Source of the DNA: Heterocephalus glaber
Lineage: Eukaryota > Chordata > Mammalia > Rodentia > Bathyergidae
Length of the DNA: 64,000 nt
Reading direction: 5' to 3'
NCBI RefSeq assembly: GCF_000247695.1
Contig: NW_004624743.1
Span: 2,953,368 to 3,017,367, forward strand
How positions within the stretch are numbered: the first letter of the stretch is position 1; each line of letters opens with the position of its first letter. Made by a program: the position numbers and the translations under genes. The notes under the pieces are model-generated. The model was not told the DNA's origin, searched no databases, and was given only the letters and a program-made list of their open reading frames with translations. This document shows positions 1 through 11,850 of the stretch, piece after piece.

Positions 1-514
1 ACTTCCTGACACCCTGGGTAAGGAGTCACCAGCAGATAGAAGCCAAGCATAGATGCAGGGTGGCACTTTTTACTCAACTGAACCAGATTAAAATGTGTGT
101 GCTTCGCTTCTTTCAAATAATACTTTCATAAAGAATTATTTAGCTGACTGCTTGGGGGAAGGGAACATACAGCCTTCCATTATCAGGAGATTATTTGGAA
201 AGATTCGTTTTGTTGTTTTGTTGGTTTCGTGGATGTGGCAGCAGAAGAAAGACACTGACTATCACTATCTGGGCTTTCTTAGTGGATGTGTCATCATGGA
301 CTCAGAATAACAGAATGATTTCCACCTCATATTTCTTCAGCTCCTCAGGTTTGGATGTAATTTTAGCTGATTGCTCTTGGTTCTCTGACAGCCTAAGGAA
401 ATTTAACACATCAAAGTCACAACCACTGGAACCAAATCCATAGTTTTTGAATAAGAAGAGGCTCTAGTAGTTGTTACCCCAATAGCTTTATTTTAGAGGG
501 AGACTTATAAAAGT
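1..514. other. no gene seen; unclassified sequence
   Basis: AT-rich sequence with only short chance reading frames. I recognise no repeat family, splice-flanked exon or RNA gene here. Confidence 0.5.
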
Positions 515-905
515 TACTGGTAATCAGAGTAATAACAGCCAGTACTTCTGGGCATCATGCTAAGAGAATAACATGCATTTCAGCGGTGCCTCAGTTCATG
601 AACTTAACTTGTTCTGAGATTTTGGGGAAGGGGTCTGCAGTCATGTTCATCACTTGATTCGGAGTTTACCAACCGAAGCAAAATTTTGCCAAATGCTTCC
701 TTTTGCAAACCGAATTGTTCATGAACAGAAGCATTTGTGAACCAAGGCCTTACTATATTTTATTTAACCCTCATGACAATTCTGTGAGGAAGGGACTCCA
801 ATCCTTACTTTATAGTGAGAACACTGAGGCATATAGAGTGAGACTTTTGCCCAGGGTCGGGTAATTCCTGAGTGTAAAAGTGAGATGCATCTCAATCGTC
901 TGGAT
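515..905 (+). repeat. MIR SINE (old, interrupted)
   Basis: Two collinear pieces resemble the MIR consensus. About 525-580 has a diverged head (taataacagccagtacttc). About 750-905 matches the stretch 'atttaaccctcatgacaattctgtgagg' followed by the conserved 'gagaacactgaggca' core. The roughly 165 bp between them do not match MIR. MIR is an ancient tRNA-derived mammalian SINE, and this copy is heavily diverged. Confidence 0.6.
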
Positions 906-3900
906 ATAAAGGCAAAAGCTAACCTATTTCCCTACACTGCCTTTTCATTTTCAAAATCCGATTACTTGCAGAGCATTACCTGACAATTTAGCAGAGCTGC
1001 AAGCCACAGTTTCTGCTCTCAGCCCCCTGCAATTAATTGCAGTGATGGTGGTGAAACCACTGCTTTTAATGTGTGTATACACACACACAAAGTTGTCATC
1101 ACCTATGTGGCTTGATCTTGTCTCATTTCCTGTTTCCTAGAGACCTTCTATGGGAGTTTAATTTATCCACCCTGGAGAACTTTGTACAACTCTTCTATCT
1201 AAGTGACTGTTGGCAAAGTAGGAGCATCTTTTCGTCCTTCCCAACCCCAGTCCTCATGGGAGTCCACTTTCCATTTTTTCCCCTTTAAGCACAAGGCTGT
1301 TCCTCTTCTGTACATTTCCCTGCTAACCAATTATTCTCCTCCCGTCCAAGCAGAAATTCCACAGCCTTTGTCAGTATCTCTAGCAGCTGATTCGATTCCC
1401 TTTTCTTACTTCAGAATGTATCACATAGAAAGATGCACGGACACATTTACAGATTGATCGTGCACGGGACCTCCCAGGCCAGGTTGGCTTTGTGGGACAC
1501 AAGAATGGCCCAACCACAGCTGCACACCCAGAACTCCTCTCTGAGCCAATCCCTGGCATGCTCGGTGCCTGTTGCAGCTCACGAGCCAGACTAAAGCACA
1601 CAGGCTGTGTGAGCAGAGGGCACAGCCGCCCAAGGTCTCGGTCTGGGAGGATTTCCATGTTGGTGGCAGACATGTCAAATACCGCTCCTCGCCTTCGGGT
1701 TCCATCCCCAGATGCCCAGCTCTGGGGTGCCTTCTAGTGCTGTCCCCCTTGCCCTTCTATCCTAAGGCCTGTAAGGGTTTCCGTGTGACTTGGGAGCTGT
1801 TTCCAGATGGGCAAGGGGACCCCAAGAAGAAAATCTTGCTTAACCTAATTGTTCTCTCTGCATCAGAGCTGCTGTTCTCAAGACCGTGAGTGACTTAAGG
1901 GACGCAAAGCACTAGGATGACATCGAGTGAGGACGTCCACTCAGCCAGCTCCTTCAGGGCCCCCTGTTCCCGCCTGCCGCTAGTCAGGCACCCCCAGAAG
2001 GCAAAGTGGAGCCTGGGTTCTTGGTGCAAATGGGAGCGTGGGTGGCAATGTTAATTGCAGTTTTTGTCAGGATAAAGATATCCAGATGTGAGGGAGAATG
2101 GAGTTCTCTCCCAGGCCCTGGACAGATGACTGAGCTAAAAGAAACATTTCTTCTGGGAGGGGAGAAAAAGAACACACCTGTGCTATCTTCTGTCTACTCT
2201 CATGTTCCTTAAATAGAATTAAACCATCAAACAGACCATGCTCACTACGAAATCAGTGCAGTACTGTGCTCAAGAACTTTTGATGTAAATTTTTTAATGA
2301 GGAAAGAACAAGAATACATTTATGTAATGTTTATGGATGTAGTAAGCCTTGCAAGAGGGTTATACAATGTTTCCTATTTCTAATCCTGTCATAAAACTGT
2401 GGGGAATCCACTCCGTCTCTTTATCTGTAGAGCATTTGTATGCTGTTACACGTGAGAGTAACTTTCAATTGTGGCCTGTGTCTTAATTCTTCATAGTAGT
2501 ATCTTATAAAATTAATGACTGACTCAGAGAATTTTGGAGTTGGATCTTCATGATTGAGAGCATGTAGTTAATTTTATGTGAGAAAAGTAAAACAAAAATG
2601 ATAGCACTGAGGTCCAGAAACAAATATGCATGCATAACGTGTCTGTGTATGTGAGCGAAAGTGAAATTGAACTCAGTAGATTTTCCTTCAGTTTCTAAAT
2701 TGTGCCACGAGATCAACACCCTGTCACAATCACATTTGTCTCTTGACTAGCTGATGGTTTTTAATCATGATGAAACAATTATATTCAGGAAGAGAAGTAA
2801 AAGTAGACTTAAAGAAAAATTATCTACCACGAGTGTGGAAACCATAGCTGGGCATATGAAGGAACTAACATTTTTTATTGCTACTAGTCGTACAGTATAA
2901 TATTTAGCAGCATTCTCATCCCAGATGACAAAATTCACTACCATACTCAAAATAACGGAAAGCATGGGCTGCGGATTAAAAAACACTACAGCAAGAGATG
3001 AAATTTGGGCCAGCCTACAGAAAAGAGGCTCAAGAATCTTACAAAGTATCAGACCAAACTGAACTTTTTCAAAATTTGGAACAGTTTATTTTTGGCAAAG
3101 TGTAACTTCCTGTTCACAAGACTTATGGCTTCAGATTAATTTTTGAACATCAAAGAGTCTTTTATTCAGGGCCTCATTTTGATGAGCTTCGATGGATAAT
3201 CAGAAATATATGGATTAACTCTGCATTCAAATAAACATGGGTTTAGCAATTAAAGAGAAGAAAGCTTGGCACAGTGAGTTCTGAGTCCTGCCAAACTCCA
3301 AACATGGGACTAGTCAGTTCAGGGCACTGGATGAGAGCATGTAGCTGATCCATGCCCCCTCTCCCAGGATTATCTTAATAAGCTTCAGGTCATCCTGCTT
3401 TGCTCAGCCTGTCCTGGGGTCTAGCTGTCTCCCTCCTACACTCTTTGCTTTCGGAAAGCCACTCATTACTTCCATGACTCCTTGGAGGAGTTGATGCCCT
3501 AGGTCCCCCTGGGCTGCTCCCTGTGGACTTGTGGAAACCATCCTCTACCTTCCCTGAAGCCCTCTCTGGATGAGCTCTTGGGAAGAGCAAAGCAAATTAA
3601 TTATGCATGAGCATTCTAACGTCATAGTTTATATAGTCAACTGACAAGGTGATTCCAGAGACCTAGTTGTTTACAGCGTGCCATGTTGAGACTCAGCAGG
3701 CAACACACTGGGAATTGTGCATTTCCTAACAGCTGATGCTGAGCTACCTGCAAAAGTCAAATTGTGCCTTTGTAGAGCCTTATAGACATAGCCTTATTTT
3801 ACCATTCATTATCTCTTTCCTAACTTATAACTCAACTTTTCCACCTCCTTTTTCTTGAGTGACCACTATCATGATGATGCCTGTTATAAACCACTGGACC

Positions 3901-3907
3901 ACGTGAC
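906..3907. other. no gene seen; mostly unique sequence
   Basis: Three kilobases with no recognised repeat or gene. The part at about 1440-2000 is noticeably richer in G+C than its surroundings and has overlapping open frames of about 100 codons on both strands. Frames open on both strands are expected by chance in GC-richer DNA, and none has splice-site support. Ordinary short CA runs occur at 1075-1090. Confidence 0.45.
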
Positions 3908-4417
3908 TGTCTCAGTCACGTTCCTCCTAGATGGGATAAAGTACTTAACACTCACAATTTAAAGGGAGAGAGACTTATTTTGGTTCACATTTTTAATCTG
4001 TAGATGGGCTCATAGCCGGGTTAAAGTCCTTAACACCTACAACTTACAGGGAGAGAGGTTCATTTTGGTTCACTTTTTTTTTTTTGGTACTGGGGATCAA
4101 ACTTGGGACCTTGTGCTTTCGAGGCAGGTGTATTTTGGTTCACATTTTTAATTTATAGTTGGGCTAGCTCTAAGGCATAAAGTCATGGGCAAAAGGACTC
4201 AAAGTCTCATGGAGGAAAGCTGCTCATCTCGTGGTGGTCAGGAGTGAAGGGAGGAGCCAGGAAGGGAGATGGATCCTTCCATACTGTGGCCCCCATTATC
4301 CACCTCTTCCAAACATACCCTTCCTCCTAAGATCAAGTCATCCATAATGGCTCCATAATCCAATGGCCTTACAAACACATGAGACTTTGGGGGCCATTTT
4401 TGATCTAAACCATAACA
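3908..4417 (-). mobile_element. 3' LTR of a MaLR element
   Basis: Read on the minus strand, this begins TGTTATGGTTTAGATC at 4417 and ends GTGACTGAGACA at 3908, the usual MaLR LTR termini (TG...CA). It contains the typical phrases 'ggatccatctcccttcctggctcc' and 'ctttatgccttagagcta'. It pairs with the LTR at 5990-6350 and the internal region between them. The LTR is longer than usual because it contains an internal tandem duplication (about 3932-4018 and 4019-4165) and an inserted ID SINE at 4074-4131. Confidence 0.75.
4074..4131 (-). repeat. 5'-truncated ID SINE with 12-bp target duplication
   Basis: A T run followed by GGTACTGGGGATCAAACTTGGG is the reverse complement of the ID 3' half, with the B box GTTTGATCCC and the GTACC plus A tail. 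It is flanked by the exact direct repeat attttggttcac at 4062-4073 and 4132-4143. This marks an L1-mediated insertion into the second copy of the LTR duplication. The 5' half with the A box is missing, so the copy cannot be transcribed. Confidence 0.8.
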
Positions 4418-5989
4418 TTCTGCCTGTGGCCCACAAAAGACTTGGGTGCATTACTGTAGGCAAAAATTCATTTAGTCCATTTCTAAGATCACTAAACTTC
4501 TAACAGTTTCAGCACTGCAGAAAAGTCCAAGTCCAAAGAGACTTGAAACTCTTAGCTGTGAGTCTTGTAAAAATCTGAAAGAAAGTTAAACACTGCCAAT
4601 GTACAATGGCACAGGATAGACATTCTCACCCCAAGAGGTAGGAATTGGGATGGAAAGGAATGAGGCCAGAGCAAGACTGAAACACAGCAAGGCAAACATG
4701 AAATCTTTACCTCTCTGTCCAGCACCAGGTGCAAGTTGTGGGCAGATGTGGTCTCCACAGGATTGAGTAGCTCCTTCCCTACAGCACTGCCATAGGTGCA
4801 ACTCTCGTGAGTTCTCTCTTCAGGGGACTTTGCTCACTGTCTGAGGCTTTCTTCTGAGGATGTTCCATGTTTCTGGCTTCTCCGAATTCCAGGGTTTTCA
4901 CTGCACTTTTCACTTCACTCTTACAGCTCTACACATTATACCCTAAGGAACAAACTGCCTGGCCTCCTAGGCCTTCTCCTAAAATGTGGGTAGAACCCTA
5001 ACCCTGTCCCCACAGCTCTTGCATTCTGCATGCTATAAACCAGCACCATGTAGATTACACCAAGATCTGCTACCAGCTTGAACAGTAGCCAGGACTCTTT
5101 GAATCATGGCTTCAGAGATCTCTGAGTGCCTGTATGGCTGAGCACTGTGAAATGAATCCTAGGAAGCTAAATGCATAGGTGGCCCTTCTCCAGCATGGTA
5201 CCCTGGGGCTTTCTTCTCAAAGAAAGCTTTACAGCTTTACAATCTTGAGCCTTTGATGAGTGAGTCTTGAGGATTTTTTATATACCCTCAAGGCATCTTT
5301 CCTATTACCCTGTTGTACAGTACTGGTTTCTTTTTTCTTTTTCTTTTTTTTTTTGGTACCAGGGATGGATCTCCAGACCTTGCTCTTGTGAGGCAGGCAG
5401 TGGAACCACTGAGCTAACTCCCTGGGCCCCAACTTGGTTTCTTTTTAATGCTAATCTTTTCAGCAACCAAGCTTTCTTCTGCTCTAAGTTTGCTGGCCCT
5501 TGGTTTCTGGAAAACTGGAAGCATTTAAATGGACTTTTTGCTCCTGTTGTTAAGTACAAATCTCTAAAAGCAATGAGTATTACCCATGCCACAGCCCGAA
5601 CACTGGACTGCCTTGAAATATCCTCCATCAGATTAATTGGGCTGCAACCCTTAATCTCAGTCTCCTACAGAATCTCAGAACATGACAAAATGTTGGCAAA
5701 TTTTCTGCCAGAGGACAACACACATGGCCTGGAGTCCAACTGCCAGTAGAATCCTTGTTCCCAACTGAAACTTCCTAAGCCTCATCTGTACCTTCTACCT
5801 TTTAATCAGCATTCTGGTCTTCTGAGCCCTGACAAGGCTCTCTCATGAAGCTCAGATTTTGGCATTCTAGAGCTTCTCTAGCTGGCATCTCCAGGCCTTT
5901 CCAAATTCTTCCTGTGAGCCAGTTCCAAAGGTTTCTGAACCACATGGCCAGATAGTCATAGCAATGACCCCACTCCTTGTACCAAATTC
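4418..5989 (-). mobile_element. MaLR internal region (non-coding)
   Basis: This lies between the two LTRs and is read on the minus strand. Just inside the 5' LTR it begins ATTTGGTACAAGGAGTGGGG, the familiar MaLR sequence after the LTR. It continues with 'atgtggttcagaaacctttggaactgg' and 'gaaaggcctggaga', which resemble MaLR/THE1-type internal sequence. MaLRs are non-autonomous LTR retrotransposons of the ERVL-related class. They normally carry no full gag-pol, and none is seen here; the open frames inside are short and unrelated to retroviral proteins. An ID SINE has inserted at 5336-5434. Confidence 0.7.
5336..5434 (-). repeat. ID SINE (minus strand), full head
   Basis: On the minus strand it reads GGGCCCAGGGAGTTAGCTCAGTGGTTCC (A box region), then the B box 'ggagatccatccc', GGTACC and an A-rich tail. 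The 12-bp direct repeat tggtttcttttt lies at 5324-5335 and 5435-5446, consistent with a target-site duplication. The insertion is in the internal part of the MaLR element and so is younger than it. Confidence 0.85.
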
Positions 5990-6350
5990 TGTCTTAGTCA
6001 CTTTCCTCATTGATGTGACAAAATACCCTACAGCAGTAACTTAAAGAAGGAAAAGTTTATTTTGGCTTATGTTTTAATCCATAGATGGCTAGGTTCAAGG
6101 CAGGAAGGCATGGTAGAAGGGTCTCGGTGCAGGAAAGCTGTTCACTTGAAGGTGAACCAGGAAGCAGAGAAGAAACTAGAAGGGAAGCTAATGAAACTAG
6201 AAGGGAAGAGTGAGGGAGGGAGATATACCCCTCAAGGCCATGCTCCCAGTGACCATGGCTTCCAAGCAGACACCACCTCCTGACAGCAGTTGGCCGTGAA
6301 ACCCCCACCATCCACTTTCCAAGTACATGGGGGAGGGACAAGTGTACATT
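5990..6350 (-). mobile_element. 5' LTR of the MaLR element (outer edge diverged)
   Basis: The plus-strand sequence tgtcttagtcactttcctcattgatgtgacaaaatac is the reverse complement of a MaLR LTR 3' end. It aligns with the start of the LTR at 3908 (tgtctcagtcacgttcctcc). The body parallels the other LTR ('tttattttggctta...aatccatagatggc', 'ccaccacctcctgac'). The outer 5' edge near 6350 is too diverged to place exactly, and no matching 5-bp target duplication was found. Confidence 0.65.
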
Positions 6351-7147
6351 CCCTCCCTATTCTCCCTCCTTTCCTTCCTTCAAAAATTTTTAGATTTCAG
6401 GCTCAGAAAGTTGAGTAAGTCATGCTACCAAATTCAAAGTACATTATCATTCTTTCTTTTTAATTCTTTTTCCTCTGTTTTCTGTTATTTCCCTCCCTCT
6501 TTGACCCCCTTCTACCTTTCTTTCTTTCCTCTTTCTCCTTCTTTCTCCACCCTTCTCTCTCCTTTTGCCTCATCTTCCATCTTATTTCCCTTTCTTTGCA
6601 CAGTCAACCACTGGTGCAAATACTTGAATTTGTCTGTATCCATAAAAACACATAATATTTTATGTGTTAATGAGTTAAAATTATATACAAGTGCTTGTTA
6701 ACATTGTTTTCAATAATTTTTTATTTTATGAAAAATGTTCATAACAAATAGTAAGAGAATAACAATAGATAATACATTGTGTGTTATTATCTTCCAAGTA
6801 GTCTGAACATTATTTTTTAAGTGGAGCTTGAAATTTTACGATCTATGCATGTTACTCTTAAAATCTAGTCCTGAGCTTGCAACTGGTACATACCATTTCA
6901 TATTGTGCATCTTCTAGCTTTCACACATCCTTTTTTCTGGGATAAACCTAATTTTCATCAGAATACTATGCATGCCTACCTATGCACCAGTCCAAAAGAA
7001 GACCTATTTTACTCTCTTCTCTTAAAAGGTACTTAGCTAATTGAGTAGTTTGGAAGGAGCCTGTCCTTTCTGAAATATTAAAATTGATAAGCATATAAAA
7101 GAATGAATAGTTAGAAAGAGCTCCTACATTTGCAAACTGTAGAAATT
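6351..7147. repeat. pyrimidine-rich tract, then unclassified AT-rich sequence
   Basis: From about 6440 to 6600 the plus strand is almost pure C+T (ttctttctttcctctttctcc and similar). Such tracts occur at rodent L1 3' ends read in antisense, but no L1 coding sequence adjoins it, so I call it low-complexity. From 6601 to 7147 I see nothing recognisable. Confidence 0.5.
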
Positions 7148-7315
7148 TGGGCAAATTATGTAATCTCTCTCAGGCTCCAGTATCTTCATTTGTCACTTGG
7201 AGGTAAAGACAAACCTATTAGACAGTTATTGAGTGAATAAAAGGGATAATGGATGTAGAATATCTGACATAATTTCTGGTATATGTTAGGTATTCAGTGA
7301 GATTATAACTTTTGC
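7148..7315 (-). repeat. MIR SINE (minus)
   Basis: The plus strand reads 'tttgggcaaattatgtaatctctctcaggctccagtatcttcatttg' and then 'ggtatatgttaggtattcag'. This is the reverse complement of the MIR core and 3' end (compare 'tgggcaagttacttaacctctctgagcctcag'). Confidence 0.65.
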
Positions 7316-7382
7316 ACATTGCCTATTGTAGAAAAAACAATATGTGACAGATAAAATTAATGAGGCTAAAAATGTGTTACAC

Positions 7383-7905
7383 TGTATTAGGTTGGGTTCC
7401 CTAGAGGGACAGGATCAATATAAAATATATGTATAATTATACAAAGGGGTTTATTAGGTGGGTTTACAAGATCAGAAGTGCAAGAGTCACAGTGGCCACC
7501 TGTGAGGTCAGGCATGGAAGAACACAGAACGGACATCTGTGCTCAGACAGCCAGAGGATCCAGGAGTGTCTGAAGTTCAAAGGCCTGGAGACTCACTGTA
7601 GAGTCGCTGGTGTAAGACTGCACTGGAAGGCTGAAGACTCTGCATTAGGAGGCTAAAGAAACTAGAAATCAATATCCAAAGGCAAGAGTGAAGACTGAGG
7701 CTCTTCACAAAAAAGGAAACACATTCTTCTTCTTTCACTTTTGTTTTGCCCAGGCTTCCAGCCCAGCAGCTGGTGCCACCTACATTCAGGGTGGGGCTTC
7801 CCACCTCAGTCCTGCTGGCCAAGTGTCAGTCATCCACAGCCACAAGCAGCACTTACTGGTCTGCCAGGTGGTTCTTACTCAAGTCAAACTGATCCATTAC
7901 AACCA
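7383..7905 (-). mobile_element. ERVL-type solo LTR (MLT2-like)
   Basis: The plus strand begins tgtattaggttgggttccctagagggacaggatcaata, the reverse complement of the conserved 3' end of MLT2-type ERVL LTRs. It then shows 'ggggtttattaggtgg', 'gcaagagtcac', 'ggctggaagcc' and 'ccacctacattcagggtggggcttcccacctcag', in the expected order. No internal sequence adjoins, so it is probably a solo LTR. No coding potential. Confidence 0.7.
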
Positions 7906-8289
7906 ATGACCACATGCATATGCCAAGGACTTTTCATTTTAGTAATGTGCAATACCAGATTAATCAACTGCTAAAAGTGGAATTTCAAACACTCCATGGG
8001 GGGGATTTATAAGGTCAAAGGATGTCCTAAAATCCACCATATGGTCACCTGTCTGTGTTGTCTTTTAAAAGACACTATTTTTGACTCATGTTAGATTTTA
8101 ATTATTAGCTTTCTTAAGACTCTTTGTAAGAAGAAAGTTTATGTAGAAAAAGTTCTTGATGCTGGTACTTATGAGAGTATCTATCCACATCAATGTGTCA
8201 GAGATTCCGACTACGGAGACCTTACCATCAGTGGTCTACCTTCACATTGCTAACACCTCATTAGATTTTTCTGTTCACATGACGGTACT

Positions 8290-8478
8290 GCGTAGTCAGA
8301 GTACCATCTCTGGAACAAGATCCAAATCTCAGCTCAGCCAATCTCAACATGTGTGGCCCTGAGCATGCTGCTTAACCTTTCCCAGTTTACCTGTAATGCT
8401 GCTTTAATAAGGCTGCTGTGATAACTTAATAAGGTAATAAACAAGTGCCCAATCAATGTTAGCTATTATCTGTGTCTA
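8290..8478 (-). repeat. MIR SINE (minus), diverged
   Basis: The segment 'ctgagcatgctgcttaacctttcccagtttacctgtaatgctgc' followed by 'acaagtgcccaatcaatgttagctatt' matches the reverse complement of MIR (core, then 'gtgcycaataaatgttagc'). Confidence 0.6.
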
Positions 8479-8908
8479 AAGCCTGTGGATTTCACTGAAA
8501 TTTTTCAAAATTGTTTCAGGCTATTAAAGCTAGACAGCACTATTAACACTCTAATGGTGTGATATTTTCAAAGACGTATCAGAAAAAGAGCATTGTTGAA
8601 ATTTAAATGAGATAGGAGATGGATGTGGAAATGCTGCTATTAGCTCTCTGGCTATGGATTCACTGTCTTTAGGAAGAAGCCACGTTGACTAGGTTGTGCA
8701 TTGTCAGCCAAAATACTGATAAAGTAATAAGAACTTAAAAGGAGGAAAATATGGACTTTTCTTAAAGGCTGATCTGCATTAGTAAAATAAGTACATGAAA
8801 CATGTTTAGAAAAGCATTTCTCAGAGTATCCTAAGAACACTAGTCTTTAGGGAGGCACCTTGAATAAAGGTTCCAGGGTGCAATATGGTTAAAAAGTGAG
8901 GACTTACT
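8479..8908. other. no gene seen
   Basis: AT-rich sequence with no recognised repeat, splice-flanked frame or RNA gene. Confidence 0.45.
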
Positions 8909-8989
8909 GGGCCAGGGATTTAGCTCAGTGGTTCTGCTGCCTGCCTTGCAAGCACAAGGTCCTGAGTTCGATCCCTAGTACCCCTCCCA
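8909..8989 (+). repeat. ID SINE (plus)
   Basis: GGGCCAGGGATTTAGCTCAGTGGTTC contains the A box, and GGTCCTGAGTTCGATCCC contains the B box. It ends TAGTACCCCTCCC rather than in a clean A tail. Full length but diverged. The flanks share only a weak possible duplication (acttac / atttac). Confidence 0.85.
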
Positions 8990-11169
8990 AATGATGATTT
9001 ACAAAAATACCACTTTAGAAATGTGTAATGTGTCTTAGCTTTTTAAAGGCTCTGATTAGTCCTACTTTAAAGGAAACTAACTTTATGACCCCAAGTTATC
9101 TGACTACAGGTCTAAGGAAAATTTTATATCAGAACAAATTTTGAAGATGATAATATGCATTCTGGCCAAAGACTGACCTACTTTGAATTCTTTGGATTTG
9201 TTTGGTAGTATAACTCAGCTTTGTTTCACCAGAAAGGAATACCTTAACCTACTTTTTCCTCTTATCTGAAATTACAAAGAAGCTAAAATTTTTTCAGTTA
9301 ACCTCCCAGTAACCGCAATTCTGTGCTTTTATATTCAGGTCCAATGGACTGGGCATTCTTTATGCTTCCTTAGCCTTTGAAGTAATTGAAAGCAAGGGAC
9401 AGCATATTCAGGGCATCGTAGACCTGGCCAGAAGGCTAGTGGGCGGGGATTCTCTGAAGTTATGAATCGAGGATCACTTAGGAATGACAGAGTGCCGCAC
9501 CCTCGGTGGCAGGGAAGAAAGGTACTTCCCTCCAGTTACCAAAATAGCAGATGGAATTGATGTCTAGACAGGAGATTTTGGGGAGCCTCCAGGTAAGGGT
9601 CAGTGCACCCATCGCTGTCCAGGATGCTCAGCTTCTCTTCTTCCAGATCCACCCGTCAGACCTGCTGTGTGGAATCACAACTCAATGTGACACTGGCTCG
9701 GTATAGAGCCGAGGGTGGTGGATGGGAGAGACACCAGGCTGTCCAGAGTGAACGAGCAGCACTTCACAGATGCCAACATTTGCTGCAGGCTGTGGCAGTA
9801 AAAAGGGAAGGAGGGTTTGGGTTCTCTTGAAGGTTTTTGTCCTCGGATCCACATGGAGACTGGTCGCGGCCCAAGAGCTGTGTGGGAAAGGAAAGTACTT
9901 GACGTGAACAGTGATTCAAGGAGTTAAAGTGATTTCATTGGTTGAGATAAACCATGGAATTAGTGATTATCATAAAATTTCTGCCCCGTGTACCAAGAAA
10001 ACTTGCTAAATTTGTGTATTCCTGCTGAACTTCTGTTCATGTTCAGCCCTCAATTCCACTTATATATGAGACTCTTCCTTCACCCCTCACTGAACATAGG
10101 TCAGGGTAACCACAACTTCTGGTTTCCTTGTATAACACCTCCATCTATGGGCACAGTGCCTTTCAAATAGCAACTGCTCAGGCAGGTGCACGTGGAGTTA
10201 GGGTTGATATTCAAGCTTTTATTTCACTTACCCTATGCCAGGCAGCTCAGCCACTAAGAGACTAATGCCGACACCAGTGTTGCTTTAGGTCCTCACAGGG
10301 CCAGAGATCTCTGGGTGAGGTGTGGCTGATGGTTTCCATGTGTCAGGAATGAGAAGACAGTCATGCATGGCCAGCAGTGGGCACCAAGCTGTGGGAGAGT
10401 GTGCCAAAGGCCCTGAATCAAAGCCAGATTGGGAAATCATGAGCCCTGCCCTTGCGGTGAGTTAAACTCTCATTCCTGAGCTTTATGGGAACAGAGTGGA
10501 CTGAAGTCAGACTCACATCTAAATCCCTGCTGCGCTGTGTGTGAATGATGGGCAAGGAAAGGCAGTGAGTGCCGGAGCTCGAATTCAGACTCTGAAGGTG
10601 CCCGGGTTGAGGAGAGGGAAGCAAACACATTCACAACTGAGGCACATGAGGGAAGGTCGGCTGGAATGTACAGTGCAGCTGACTTTGCAAATCTTGGCTG
10701 CTGCTGAAATTACAACGTTAGTGGGTAGTTCAAATTATGGGAGAAGGGGCATCAGTCCCAAAGGGAACATCTTGGGCAAAAGCAACGAAGAAAAATAAAA
10801 CAATGAGTGCTTGGCAGGAAAAGGGAGTTGAGAGGTCCCAGGGCATGAGTGGGGATGATTGCAAAATATTGGAAATGTAACTCGAGGCAGCTTCCTGGAG
10901 GTCCTCAGCTGCTTCCCTGAGGGAAGAAAGGGGAGTCCTTGGTGACTTTTCATCTTGATTTTGAAACAATTCATTCTTCATTAAAAAAAAAAAAATGCCT
11001 AGCCACACAAACATACAGACAGCCAAGACCGTAAGACTAGAGAGATTAGTTAGAAAAATCTGGTAGTAACGGACCTAGGAGACATTGATGGCCTGAAACA
11101 ATGGACAGAGGAAGAGAGTGCTGGCACAGGAAAGCAATCATCCTTTGCTGGCTTGGACTGAGTCTCTCT
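8990..11169. other. no gene seen; mostly unclassified
   Basis: Over 2 kb with no recognised gene. A 13-base A run sits at 10982-10995. The phrase 'gtgtgccaaaggccctga' near 10400 recalls a common old mammalian repeat, but the flanking match is too weak to call. Open frames are short and lack splice signals. Confidence 0.4.
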
Positions 11170-11432
11170 GATCAAATGTCATGTCTTCCAGAACACCCGC
11201 AGCCGCACCTTCTAAAACAGTCTTCCTCACTTCTGCTGAGTTCTTTGTTCCTTATTTTGCTGTATTTTTTCAGTAGATCTCATTGCTTTCTGTGAGTACA
11301 TCTGGGTCTTCACTTATTTATTGTTTTTGAGGGCAAAGATTTAGTCTGATTCCTCGTCTCTGGGTCCTAGCTTAGAGGACGGTGCTTAGTCAGAATCAGA
11401 CACTTAATGAGTAGTTGTTGAAGGATCGGATA
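11170..11432 (+). repeat. L2 LINE 3' end fragment (plus)
   Basis: The order 'ctgctgagttctttgttccttatttt', 'cttatttattgtttttgagggcaaagatttagtctg' and 'ggtgcttagtcagaatcagacacttaatgagtagttgttgaagga' follows the L2 3' end (compare 'gagggcagggactttgtctg' and 'taggtgctcaataaatatttgttgaatga'). Very old and diverged. Confidence 0.55.
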
Positions 11433-11634
11433 AAGGACATTAGCATTTTCATGGAGATTACCACTAGCAGAGGAGGAATAAGTTTTTAGGAGGAAGTGAA
11501 ATAAGGTTGGTGTTTGACGTAGTGCATTTGGGAGGATTTATCAGATACAAAAATTTGTGGAAACGATGGGAATGAGACCCTGGACCATGATCTGTGAAGT
11601 GGGAGGTCAAGTTGATAATAATGATGATGACAAT

Positions 11635-11850
11635 GACAGCAGAAGCTAATATTTACTGAGTGTTTACTAGGAGCCAGGGACCACTCCAAGCGCAGTCCAC
11701 AGGTCAACTTACTTATCATTCCCAAAGCCTTGGCGGTACCATTACTCTTTCTGTTTTACACATGGGGGAAACCAAGGCTCAGGGTGATTTAAGAAGCTCA
11801 TCTAAGTCCACACAACTAAGACGTTGTTGTGGATTCATGGAGCATGAATC
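11635..11850 (+). repeat. MIR SINE (plus), well preserved
   Basis: It contains 'gctaatatttactgagtgtttactaggagccagg' at the head. The core is 'ttttacacatgggggaaaccaaggctcaggg', followed by 'agtccacacaactaag'. Both lie in MIR order and orientation. Confidence 0.8.

Noticed and set aside
5267..5749. 160-codon plus-strand protein
   Set aside because: It runs antisense through a MaLR internal region and an ID SINE, with no splice or start context.
8909..8989. tRNA gene, because of intact A and B boxes
   Set aside because: The sequence lacks a foldable cloverleaf, continues into an A-rich tail, and recurs as dispersed copies with target duplications. It is an ID SINE, as are the copies at 5336, 15127, 29053, 40304 and 52177.
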